NCBI GenBank assembly: GCA_030673955.1
Contig: DAOVBF010000011.1
Span: 1-11,052, forward strand
Reading direction: 5' to 3'
Length of the DNA stretch: 11,052 bases
DNA from: Deltaproteobacteria bacterium
GTDB taxonomy: Bacteria > Myxococcota_A > UBA9160 > SZUA-336
Position 1 is the first letter of the stretch, and every line of letters begins with the position of its first letter. The notes beneath the pieces are model-generated. The model was not told the origin of the DNA. It searched no databases and was given only the letters and a program-made list of their open reading frames with translations. This document shows, one piece after another, positions 1 through 6,143 of this stretch. Both the position numbers and the translations under genes were made by a program.

Positions 1-51
1 GGTGTCGTGATTCTGGTGTATGGGCTGATCGAGGCCGGGCTCCTCAGCTAA
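1..51 (+). CDS. C-terminal end of an unidentified membrane protein (partial)
   Basis: The first 16 codons of the window are open in frame 1 and end at TAA (49-51). The visible residues (GVVILVYGLIEAGLLS) are almost entirely hydrophobic and look like a last transmembrane helix or its end. The stop lies 14 bp before the lemA start, so the two genes are probably co-transcribed. LemA genes often sit next to other membrane proteins such as TPM-domain, GIDE-like or M48 protease genes, but 16 residues are too few to choose. The reading frame is directly visible; identity is unknown. Confidence 0.55.
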   Translation, partial: GVVILVYGLIEAGLLS

Positions 52-65
52 AGGGGGAAAAGAAG

Positions 66-650
66 ATGGCTGGACTGATCGTGTTGTTGGCGTTCCTGGT
101 CGGTGGCGTGGCCGCGGTTCTCTACGGCGTGACTCTTTATAACGGCCTCGTGAACCTCGACAAGAGCACCGCTCGCGCCTGGAGCAATATCGATGTCTTG
201 CTGAAGCAGCGCCACGATGAGCTCCCGAAGCTGGTCAGCACCGTCGAGAGCTACATGGCCCACGAGCGGGAGACGTTGCAGCGCGTGATCGAGGCGCGCA
301 GCAGGGTCGAGGCGGCGCACGGGGTCAATGAAACGGCTGAGGCAAGCGGGAAGCTCACGGGAGCGCTCCGGCAGCTCTTCGCCGTCGCGGAGGGTTATCC
401 GGACCTCAAGGCCGATTCCAGCTTCCAGCACCTCCAATCGCGCATCTCGGAAGTCGAGGAGCAGATCGCGGATCGACGCGAGTTCTACAACCACGCGGTC
501 AATCAGTTCAACATCCGGATCCACCAGATCCCGGACCTGTTCATCGCGGGCTGGCTGAACCTGGCCGACCGGGAGTATTTCAAGGCGACCGAGGAGGATC
601 GACGGGACGTCGAGATTCGCTTCAGCAACGTGCCTCCTCCGGCGAGATAG
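66..650 (+). CDS. lemA: LemA family protein
   Basis: The protein has 194 residues, the usual length for LemA proteins. Residues about 3-24 form one hydrophobic N-terminal membrane anchor. The family signature follows at once: the stretch around residues 30-55 (NLDKSTARAWSNIDVLLKQR, then DELPKLV) is canonical. The rest is a charged helical domain rich in E, R and Q, with the typical FNIRIHQIPDLFIAGWLNL-type stretch near the C-terminus. LemA proteins are membrane-anchored four-helix proteins whose molecular function is still unclear. The ATG follows a purine-rich AGGGGGAAAAGAAG run that serves as Shine-Dalgarno. The gene lies directly downstream of another membrane-protein gene and converges with the FliB-like gene, with 27 bp between stop codons. 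Family assignment is confident; cellular role is not deducible here. Confidence 0.93.
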   Translation: MAGLIVLLAFLVGGVAAVLYGVTLYNGLVNLDKSTARAWSNIDVLLKQRHDELPKLVSTVESYMAHERETLQRVIEARSRVEAAHGVNETAEASGKLTGALRQLFAVAEGYPDLKADSSFQHLQSRISEVEEQIADRREFYNHAVNQFNIRIHQIPDLFIAGWLNLADREYFKATEEDRRDVEIRFSNVPPPAR

Positions 651-677
651 AGCCTCTCGCGAGCTTGGTGTCCAGTT

Positions 678-1949
678 TCAGAACCGGATCAGGCAAACGA
701 GGTGGGAGAGATCGCCCCCGAGCTGGTCGCGGATCTGATTCAAGAGCTCGGCGTCGTGCTCGATGTTTCGCGCGAATGTGTGTACGACCTCCACCGCGAT
801 GCGGTCGACGGCATCCACCTGGGTCTCGCCCTCAGCGACGTGAGCGGCGAGATCGGGGTGGCTGAAGAAAAGGAATTTGATCACGGCCAGACGCACGGCC
901 AGATCTTGTGTGTGGCAGAGCAGATCCGGTGAACGGGTGTAAAGCTCCTTGAACCAGTAGTTGAGGGCGTAGCTAGCGAGGTACTGCTCGACCCGAGCAC
1001 CGAAGCGCTTCATCGTCGCCTCGCGCCCTCGGAGATACTTCTCCACGACCTCCTCGAGGCCGACCTCCGGCACGGGCGACTGCGCGTCCCCGATGAGATC
1101 GGACAGGTGGGGAGCGTAGGCTCGCAGGACCTTCACACAGAGCTCGCGATGTCGCTGGCCTCGCTTTCCAGACAGGCTCGAGCGGATCATCCCGAGGACC
1201 ACGCGCAGGGCGAAGTCGCTGGGAACTCGGAGGCCCCGGAACTGCCGCGCGAGCTCCCCGAGAAGGAGCGGGTCCCGCATGCGGCGCATTTCCCGATCGA
1301 GAAGGACTCCCGTGTTCGCGTTGGACCCGCCATGGAAGAAGGGGCTTACCTGGCTCGCGAAGTAAGCGATGAAGAAGAGCCGCTCCGCCGTTGGATAGGC
1401 CGCCAGGCAAAGCAGGTCGAAAATGAGGCGGCGGACCTCGTCGAAACGGCGCGTGTAAGCGCTCTCGGTCTCTGGTACCTCGCTGGTTACGAGACAGTGC
1501 TCGGGCAGAGTTTCCCAGTCCACCTTTACGAAGTCCATTGCATCGGGCTCGCGCAGGCACAGGCGAGCGAGCTCGGGACACGAGAGACTGCCGCTCAGCT
1601 CGCAGCGGCTTCCCACATGTGCGACGCTCCTCGGGTAGGTGGCGCAAGGTCCCGGAAGGCACGACTCGCCGAGATCGCGATGAAGAGAGCAGAGGCCGTC
1701 CTCGAAGAACGCGCAGTTCCCGTCTTCGTCCGCGCGCAGCTTTGCGTACCACCCGGAGGGGGCCGGACGCTCGAGCGCCCGCTCGAGCTTGTCGCGTGAC
1801 ACCCAGGAGCGGCTCGCCGCCGACTCCAGCCTCCGATAGGCGGCCTCGTCCACGAAGACGTTCCAGACCGTGCAGCAGTGATCCTCGCAGCGCGAACCGC
1901 TACACCGAAACCGCGTCATGTAGTTGAGTGCGAGGAGCTCTCCCGCCAT
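678..1949 (-). CDS. FliB/YkgJ-type cysteine-cluster protein (flagellin lysine-N-methylase family)
   Basis: From the chosen ATG the protein has 423 residues. It opens with the FliB/YkgJ cysteine signature CX4CX3CC (C16, C21, C25, C26) followed by W and a V-rich strand. More conserved cysteines follow at about 79, 87, 97 and 102, with YPR at 105-107 and SLSCPELARLCL around 122-131. This order matches the flagellin lysine-N-methylase family, thought to bind a metal or Fe-S cluster. In Salmonella FliB methylates flagellin lysines, but homologues occur widely away from flagellar genes, and no flagellar gene is seen here, so the substrate is open. The frame can be opened at GTG 1970, but ATG 1949 has GGGGAG six bases upstream while the GTG has no Shine-Dalgarno. 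The gene is convergent with lemA and divergent from the MOSC gene. Confidence 0.85.
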   Translation of the reverse strand: MAGELLALNYMTRFRCSGSRCEDHCCTVWNVFVDEAAYRRLESAASRSWVSRDKLERALERPAPSGWYAKLRADEDGNCAFFEDGLCSLHRDLGESCLPGPCATYPRSVAHVGSRCELSGSLSCPELARLCLREPDAMDFVKVDWETLPEHCLVTSEVPETESAYTRRFDEVRRLIFDLLCLAAYPTAERLFFIAYFASQVSPFFHGGSNANTGVLLDREMRRMRDPLLLGELARQFRGLRVPSDFALRVVLGMIRSSLSGKRGQRHRELCVKVLRAYAPHLSDLIGDAQSPVPEVGLEEVVEKYLRGREATMKRFGARVEQYLASYALNYWFKELYTRSPDLLCHTQDLAVRLAVIKFLFFSHPDLAAHVAEGETQVDAVDRIAVEVVHTFARNIEHDAELLNQIRDQLGGDLSHLVCLIRF

Positions 1950-2079
1950 CCCGTACTCCCCGGGGCCCACTATGGGCTATCCGCGCGGCGTCGGCAGAAA
2001 CCGGCACGAAAGTCTCATGGTCCAGAGGCCAGACGCGCCGGAATCCGGCCACGAGTGTTCACACGCGCCGCCGCAGGGC

Positions 2080-2109
2080 TTGACTCCCATCGAGGGCGAC
2101 CATTAGGCT
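2080..2109 (+). promoter_or_regulatory. Candidate sigma70-like promoter for the MOSC gene
   Basis: TTGACT at 2080-2085 matches five of six bases of a -35 box. TAGGCT at 2104-2109, after an 18-bp spacer, has the T, A and final T of a -10 box. The pair points at the MOSC gene starting at 2173, giving a predicted leader of roughly 55 nt. The -10 lies inside the dyad described next. This is pattern matching only. Confidence 0.45.
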
Positions 2110-2117
2110 GCGCCTAA
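2103..2117. promoter_or_regulatory. Dyad TTAGGC-TGC-GCCTAA overlapping the -10 box (possible operator)
   Basis: Two perfect 6-bp inverted arms are separated by 3 bp. The left arm contains most of the proposed -10 of the MOSC promoter, so a protein bound here would block RNA polymerase. It is the cleanest dyad in the 223-bp region between the divergent FliB-like and MOSC genes, where I see no small gene. It could also be a chance palindrome or a short RNA hairpin at the start of the transcript. Confidence 0.4.
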
Positions 2118-2172
2118 GCTCTATGCCCGAGCCCTGGTACGAAAGTCGACCTGCGGGAAACCGGAGTCAGCG

Positions 2173-2820
2173 GTGAACCTCATTTCCGTCAACGTGGGGC
2201 TTCCGCGGGAGGTCGTCTGGAAGGGCAAGATGGTTACCACGGGGATCTTCAAGGCACCCGTCGAGGGGCGAATCGCCGTGCGTCGTCACAACCTGGATGG
2301 TGATGGGCAGGCCGATCTAACGGTCCATGGGGGCGAGGCGAAGGCGGTCTACGCCTACCCGTCGGAGCATTACAGCTACTGGCGACCCGAGTTCCCGGGT
2401 ATGGATCTCCTGTGGGGGAGCTTCGGTGAAAACTTGACCACGCAAGGACTGCTCGAAGATGCGGTCCGAATCGGGGACCGGTTCCGCATCGGATCCGCCG
2501 AGCTGGTCGTGACGCAGCCGCGGCTTCCCTGCTTCAAGCTCGGGCTCAGGTTCTCCCGAGCCGAATTCGTGAAGCCGTTTCTGGCCAGCCGCCGCACGGG
2601 CTTCTATTTCGCGGTACTGAGAGAAGGGGAGATTGGTGCAGGCGACAACGTCGAGCCGATGGGTCGAGACACTGCGGGTCTCACGGTCACGGAGATCCTC
2701 CGGCTCCACCTGGGGGATCTCAAAGACGCGGAGAGGTTGCGCAGAGCCGCGCAACTCGAGACGTTGCCCCAGAGCTGGCGCGACCACTTCCTGAAGCTTC
2801 TAGCGTCGGCCCAGAGCTAG
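2173..2820 (+). CDS. MOSC domain-containing protein, YiiM-like
   Basis: The protein has 215 residues, close to E. coli YiiM. The N-terminus (ISVNVGLPREV, then KMVTTGIFKAPVEG) and the block DLTVHGGEAKAVYAYPSEHY around residues 48-67 are typical of YiiM-type MOSC proteins. GSFGENLTT at 82-90 and QPRLPCFKLGLRF at 115-127 follow; C120 is the conserved MOSC cysteine, proposed to ligand the molybdenum cofactor. The C-terminal part (about 165-215) fits the small helical domain found after MOSC in this subfamily. YiiM proteins handle Moco-dependent reduction of N-hydroxylated compounds; the substrate here is unknown. The start is GTG, chosen because GGAG lies six bases upstream and the family N-terminus begins exactly there. 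It is cytosolic, with no signal peptide. Confidence 0.9.
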   Translation: MNLISVNVGLPREVVWKGKMVTTGIFKAPVEGRIAVRRHNLDGDGQADLTVHGGEAKAVYAYPSEHYSYWRPEFPGMDLLWGSFGENLTTQGLLEDAVRIGDRFRIGSAELVVTQPRLPCFKLGLRFSRAEFVKPFLASRRTGFYFAVLREGEIGAGDNVEPMGRDTAGLTVTEILRLHLGDLKDAERLRRAAQLETLPQSWRDHFLKLLASAQS

Positions 2821-2917
2821 GGAACTCTCACACCATAGGGCGGCTTGGGTGATCCGGGTAGAGCATCTCGCGAGGCGCTAATCTGCCCCGGGAGAAAACC
2901 GAGAATCCGGGGAAGGG

Positions 2918-3652
2918 ATGCGAAGCGTGCGATGGATCTGCCTGTTCGTGGTGATGCTGGGCTGTGTGTGGGGCCTGTTCGCGGACACGGGGATCGAGGC
3001 GCAGCCCGCGGAAATCGCGCTCCCGGCGCCGGGGCGGGAAGGTTGGGAGCCGCTCACCTTCCGGAAGATTCCCCAGCACACGCGGTACACGCCCGTCTCG
3101 ATCGACGAACGCGAGGCGGTGCGTGCGGAGAGCCGGTGCTCGGCGTCCGCGCTGGTCCACCGGCTGGAAAAGATCGATCTCGAGCAGACGCCGCTCCTCC
3201 AGTGGGAGTGGAAGGTCGAACGCGGCTTCGAGATCCGCGACCATCGCGTAAAGGCAGGCGACGACTTCGTGGCTCGCGTCTACGTGCTCTTCGAGTTCGA
3301 GCCGAGTGGCGCATCGACCTGGGAGCGTCTGCGTCGCCGAGCCGCAAGTGCGGTCTTCGGGGTGGAGCTGCCCGGAAACGCGATCAACTATGTCTGGACG
3401 AGCCGTGAGCCTACCGGTGCCACATGGGAGAACCCGTACACCGAGCGCTCCAAGATGATCTCACGCGGGGACGGTCCGCTCGGAGTCTGGCGCCGCGAGC
3501 AGGTCGACGTGCTGGCGGACCACCGTGCGCTTTTGGGAGAGCCACCGCGGCTCGTGGCCGTGGCCCTCATGAGTGACAGCGACGGCTCATGTCAGGAGGC
3601 GACGGCCTACTTCGCCAACTTCCGCTTCACGAGCCGCTCTGGGAGCCCTTAG
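2918..3652 (+). CDS. DUF3047 domain-containing exported protein
   Basis: The protein has 244 residues. Residues 1-22 form a Sec-type signal: basic start (MRSVRW), hydrophobic core, and a plausible cleavage site near FADTG. C16 follows MLG but does not make a convincing lipobox. The mature part has DUF3047 hallmarks: WEPLTFRKIPQHTRY near 47-61, LLQWEWKVERGF near 92-103, DDFVARVYVLFEF near 114-126, NAINYVWTS near 155-163 and a C-terminal AYFANFRF strand. The family is predicted to fold as a beta-sandwich, possibly carbohydrate-binding, and has no assigned function. The ATG follows a GGGGAAGGG run ending right before it. The 96-bp gap to the MOSC gene contains nothing else recognisable. Its last 66 bp overlap the convergent kinase-like ORF, and 20 nt of its 3' end recur exactly at 9663-9682. 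Confidence 0.85.
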   Translation: MRSVRWICLFVVMLGCVWGLFADTGIEAQPAEIALPAPGREGWEPLTFRKIPQHTRYTPVSIDEREAVRAESRCSASALVHRLEKIDLEQTPLLQWEWKVERGFEIRDHRVKAGDDFVARVYVLFEFEPSGASTWERLRRRAASAVFGVELPGNAINYVWTSREPTGATWENPYTERSKMISRGDGPLGVWRREQVDVLADHRALLGEPPRLVAVALMSDSDGSCQEATAYFANFRFTSRSGSP

Positions 3653-4216
3653 ACGGGAAGCCCGCGTTCTGGCTCGACTTCTGTTGACCCGTCTGCGCCG
3701 GAAGCCCCGCTCGCCGCGCCAGACGAAGGCGGTGAACGAGGTGCTCTCTTTCACGCAGCGCTTCGTCCGGCTCCGCCAGTGAGTGTGGGCTCGCCATGTG
3801 GTCCAAAAGCGGGCGTCCCGTAGCAGCTCGGGCAGCGGCTCCCCCAGGGAAAAGGCCAGATACCCGAGTTCCCAGCGGCGGAGGATCGGAGCTACCCAGG
3901 GTATGAATCGCGCCTTCTGAACGTCGAGCAACGCTGGCAGCTCGTCCCTTGTCCCTTCCCGGCCAGGGACGAAGTGGGTCACGATCCAATCCGGGCCAGA
4001 GGCCATTATCTCCGGGGCGGAGATCCCGAGCTCCCGAGCGCGCCGGAGTGCGCGGATCTCGCGTGCGATGCGTCTGTCGACACGAAGAAAGACCTTGAGG
4101 ATCGCCTCCTCTGTGCGTGCCACGATGTGAAGGTTGTTCCGCTTGAGGACGGTCACACCCTTCGGCGCGTTCCCCGCGCGCAGGTGGGAAGCGAGCTGCG
4201 CGAAGCGCTGGTCCAC
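3587..4216 (-). CDS. Kinase-like N-lobe protein lacking a catalytic lobe; probably truncated or decaying
   Basis: The ORF would give 209 residues from a GTG. The first 90 or so look like the N-lobe of a protein-kinase/aminoglycoside-phosphotransferase-like fold: EEAILKVFLR with a likely ATP-site Lys41, EIRALRRARELGISAPEI with a likely helix-C Glu53, and GPDWIVTHFVPG as strand 5 and hinge. A normal member (LPS-kinase/InaA-like or APH-like) would continue with HxDxxxxN and a DFG-type Asp. Neither is present here, nor in the other two minus-strand frames downstream, so a single frameshift does not explain it. From about residue 140 the sequence becomes arginine-rich and low in complexity, and the last 22 codons lie antisense in the DUF3047 gene. 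The start is poorly supported (GAGG too close), though an in-frame TAG seven codons upstream limits alternatives. It is divergent from the Nudix gene. It may be a fragment or a pseudogene. Confidence 0.45.
   Translation of the reverse strand: MDQRFAQLASHLRAGNAPKGVTVLKRNNLHIVARTEEAILKVFLRVDRRIAREIRALRRARELGISAPEIMASGPDWIVTHFVPGREGTRDELPALLDVQKARFIPWVAPILRRWELGYLAFSLGEPLPELLRDARFWTTWRAHTHWRSRTKRCVKESTSFTAFVWRGERGFRRRRVNRSRARTRASRLRAPRAAREAEVGEVGRRLLT
3619..3638 (+). repeat. 20-nt exact repeat, copy 1 (inside the DUF3047 gene end)
   Basis: These bases (starting CTTCCGCTTCAC) encode FRFTSR near the DUF3047 C-terminus and recur exactly, same strand, at 9663-9682. The match stops sharply on both sides. 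See copy 2. Confidence 0.6.
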
Positions 4217-4244
4217 GCCTCGCAGAGTAGCGCACTACGAGCCC

Positions 4245-4288
4245 TAGTCGGGCTTAGTCGGCACCCCCGTCAACCGATCGAATTGGTT
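4245..4288. promoter_or_regulatory. Control region between the kinase-like ORF and the Nudix gene
   Basis: This 85-bp divergent gap holds a direct repeat TAGTCGG at 4245-4251 and 4255-4261, start-to-start exactly 10 bp, one helical turn. Just downstream is an imperfect stem AACCGA-TCGAA-TTGGTT at 4272-4288 (one G-T pair), 14 bp before the Nudix ATG and close to where a Shine-Dalgarno would be expected; none is evident. I cannot identify -35/-10 boxes. Either element could be a protein site or an RNA structure. Confidence 0.3.
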
Positions 4289-4301
4289 ACCATGAGCCGC
4301 C

Positions 4302-5069
4302 ATGAAACTCGCTACTATCGAGATCGTCGATGACTACACCGCCGAGAGCCGCTGTGACGAGGGATTCCTGAAGGTCTCACGGCTCCTAATCCGCAACATC
4401 TACGACAACGGATCCAAGTCCGAGCCTTACCACTGCGATGTGGTATCGCGTCCCGGGAGCGATGCGGTCGTCGCAGTCCTCTATGAGATCGACGCCGAGA
4501 GGCGCGTCTACGTTCTCCTGCGCGAGGGCATCCGCGCACCGATCTACCTGCGGTGCCGGAAGACTTTCGTTCATCCGGATCCCCGCGAGTATCTCTCGAT
4601 CGCGGAAGTGGTTGCGGGTCTCGTCGAGGCAGGAGATGGCGCGGGTCCGCAGGGACTCCGCCGGCGGGCTACGATTGAGGCCTACGAGGAGGCTGGCTGC
4701 CGCGTTTCAGAGGAGGCGTTCAGCGTGCTCGGGGGCGAGACCTTCGCGAGTCCCGGCACGAGCGACGAGAAGCTCTATTATTGCGCCGGAGTGGTTCGTC
4801 TCGCCACTGCCACGCCCGCACGGGGCGATGGGAGCGTCATGGAGGAGCACGCCCAACTCGCACTCCGCGAGCTCTGCGAGGCGATCACCGCGTGTCGCGG
4901 AGGCGAGATCCCCGACATGAAAACTGAGGTCGCGCTTTTTCGCCTGGCGGACCACCTGGGATACATCCCCCAGCTAGCCTGTTTCGAGCACGAGCTCCCC
5001 GCTGACTTGCGTCGGCGTTATAGGCGCCTGGGGGTCGAAGGAGCGCAGGAGCGCGCGGAGACGGGGTGA
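4302..5069 (+). CDS. NUDIX hydrolase-like protein
   Basis: The protein has 255 residues. An N-terminal beta-rich part (about 22-50, with the RNIYDNGSKSEPYHCDVV block) precedes the Nudix fold, as in ADP-ribose/nucleotide-sugar pyrophosphatases. The Nudix box is visible: AGLVEAGD at 105-112, an extended spacer, then ATIEAYEEAG at 123-132. E126, E129 and E130, the metal-binding glutamates of RExxEExG, are kept, but the R is replaced by I125. FASPGTSDEKLYY at 148-160 fits the segment after the box. Family members hydrolyse nucleoside diphosphates linked to another moiety, often a sugar. ATG 4302 is the only good start; an out-of-frame ATG at 4292 opens a 13-codon ORF across it. The stop overlaps the Gfo/Idh start by 4 nt, so the two are likely translated together. 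Substrate is unknown. Confidence 0.83.
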   Translation: MKLATIEIVDDYTAESRCDEGFLKVSRLLIRNIYDNGSKSEPYHCDVVSRPGSDAVVAVLYEIDAERRVYVLLREGIRAPIYLRCRKTFVHPDPREYLSIAEVVAGLVEAGDGAGPQGLRRRATIEAYEEAGCRVSEEAFSVLGGETFASPGTSDEKLYYCAGVVRLATATPARGDGSVMEEHAQLALRELCEAITACRGGEIPDMKTEVALFRLADHLGYIPQLACFEHELPADLRRRYRRLGVEGAQERAETG

Positions 5070-6034
5070 CTCCACGCGTTGGGCTGATTGGGGCGCGGCG
5101 CCACCGGCAGGGCCTCGGTCCCTTTGTCGCCCGCGACCTGAAGGCGGCGGGAGCAACGGTGCCCTGTCTCTTGGGGACGCGGTCCGAGACCGTCGAGCTG
5201 GCCGAGCACCAGCTCTTCGAGCAGGCGGGGATCCGGGTTCGCGGCTACACGCGGCTTGAAGAAATGTTGGGGCGCGAGGACCTGGATGCCCTTGCCATCC
5301 TCTCGCCCGCGGAGACCCATGAATCCTACCTGTGCACCGTGGCCGACGCGGGCCTTCACGTGTTGTGCGAGAAGCCGCTTGTTTGGGCCGGACGCGCGTT
5401 GCTCGATCGGGCGCGAAGGCGAGCTGAGGCTTTCCGCGTGCGGGGCTTGCTGCTCTCCGAGAACTGCCAGTGGCCGTATGCGCTGGAGGCGTTCCGCGTA
5501 CTGCACCCCGGAACGCTGGATGGCCCACCCCGAACCTTCTCGATGCGGCTCTCGCCCGCATCGCGTGGAGTGCAACTGCTGGGAGACTGCCTTCCGCACC
5601 CTCTGAGCATCCTCCAGGCGCTGGTTCCCGGGAGACGACCGATCATCGAGAATGCGCGCTACGCGCTTCTCACAGGGGATATGGCGAATCTCGGAGTTGC
5701 ATTTGACTACCGAGCGGGCGGCGTACGCGTGCACACGGAGCTGGAGCTCCGGAGCGGGGCGCGGGATCCCCGCCCCGCCAGCCTCGAGATCGACGGGCGA
5801 CGCGCCGAGCGAAGGGTCCGACTGCCCAGCTACGAAATCGCGTTCTCCGAAGGGGATCGCAGCGTGCCGGTGGCCGATCCGCTGACTGCGCGAGTCCGAG
5901 CCTTCGTGGCTGACTTGGAGGCGGTTATAGCCGGAGCGTCTCCCCCCGATCCGACTCCGATCGTGGATCGGATGGCAATGCTCGAGTCCCTCGTAGAGGC
6001 CTACCGCGTCCAGGTGGACGACCCCGACCTATGA
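5066..6034 (+). CDS. Gfo/Idh/MocA family oxidoreductase
   Basis: The protein has 322 residues. An N-terminal Rossmann domain (VGLIGARRHRQGLGPF, residues 5-20) leads to ILSPAETHESY at 78-88 and HVLCEKPLVW at 98-107, whose EKP is the family hallmark containing the catalytic-region lysine. In the C-terminal domain GDCLPHPLSI (173-182) supplies the conserved D and H seen as D-x3-H in the family. The dinucleotide loop is unusual: the canonical GxGxxG/A reads GARRHR, so two glycines are replaced by arginine, which could mean altered cofactor preference (arginines often bind the NADP phosphate; inference). The family oxidises or reduces sugars and related compounds with NAD(P). The GTG start has GGAG five bases upstream and overlaps the Nudix stop as GTGA. 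Gene order suggests work on the same sugar-type metabolite as the Nudix enzyme. Confidence 0.87.
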   Translation: MTPRVGLIGARRHRQGLGPFVARDLKAAGATVPCLLGTRSETVELAEHQLFEQAGIRVRGYTRLEEMLGREDLDALAILSPAETHESYLCTVADAGLHVLCEKPLVWAGRALLDRARRRAEAFRVRGLLLSENCQWPYALEAFRVLHPGTLDGPPRTFSMRLSPASRGVQLLGDCLPHPLSILQALVPGRRPIIENARYALLTGDMANLGVAFDYRAGGVRVHTELELRSGARDPRPASLEIDGRRAERRVRLPSYEIAFSEGDRSVPVADPLTARVRAFVADLEAVIAGASPPDPTPIVDRMAMLESLVEAYRVQVDDPDL

Positions 6035-6043
6035 GGATCGTTA

Positions 6044-6061
6044 GATGAGGATTCTCTCATC
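6044..6061 (+). terminator. Weak terminator-like hairpin after the Gfo/Idh gene
   Basis: Perfect 6-bp arms GATGAG and CTCATC enclose a 6-nt loop, starting 10 nt after the stop codon. No T-run follows, so an intrinsic terminator is doubtful; it may only mark the 3' end or be read through into the next operon. Confidence 0.25.
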
Positions 6062-6081
6062 CAGCCGCCGCACTCTTGCGC

Positions 6082-6121
6082 TAGACTGGCCGCTCGCTCC
6101 CAATAGGGGCAGAGCGACCGG
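6082..6121 (+). promoter_or_regulatory. Leader of the radical SAM operon: TAGACT box and hairpin
   Basis: TAGACT at 6082-6087 resembles a -10 box; no good -35 is seen 16-18 bp upstream. The same 9-mer TAGACTGGC occurs upstream of the hemolysin III gene (10484-10492). Right after it, bases 6090-6121 form a stem-loop: CCG-C-TCGCTC pairs with GAGCGA-C-CGG (one C-C mismatch), with CC/GG able to extend inward. It ends 22 nt before the ATG at 6144. This could be a start-proximal RNA structure or a protein site. Confidence 0.3.
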
Positions 6122-6143
6122 ACGAGAAGGGCCTCACTGAACC

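Noticed and set aside
656..663. Palindrome CTCGCGAG, also at 2867-2874
   Set aside because: An 8-bp GC-rich palindrome is expected by chance in this composition; context differs at the two places.
1107..1799. Long plus-strand open frame opposite the FliB-like gene
   Set aside because: It shows no family motifs and is the antisense shadow of a gene with clear cysteine signatures, as expected in GC-rich DNA.
1950..1970. GTG start at 1970 for the FliB-like gene, adding seven residues
   Set aside because: No Shine-Dalgarno precedes it, while ATG 1949 has GGGGAG at ideal distance, and the extra residues are not typical of the family.
3653..3800. A single frameshift that would restore the kinase catalytic lobe
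   Set aside because: All three minus-strand frames were read and none shows HxD, DFG or similar motifs.
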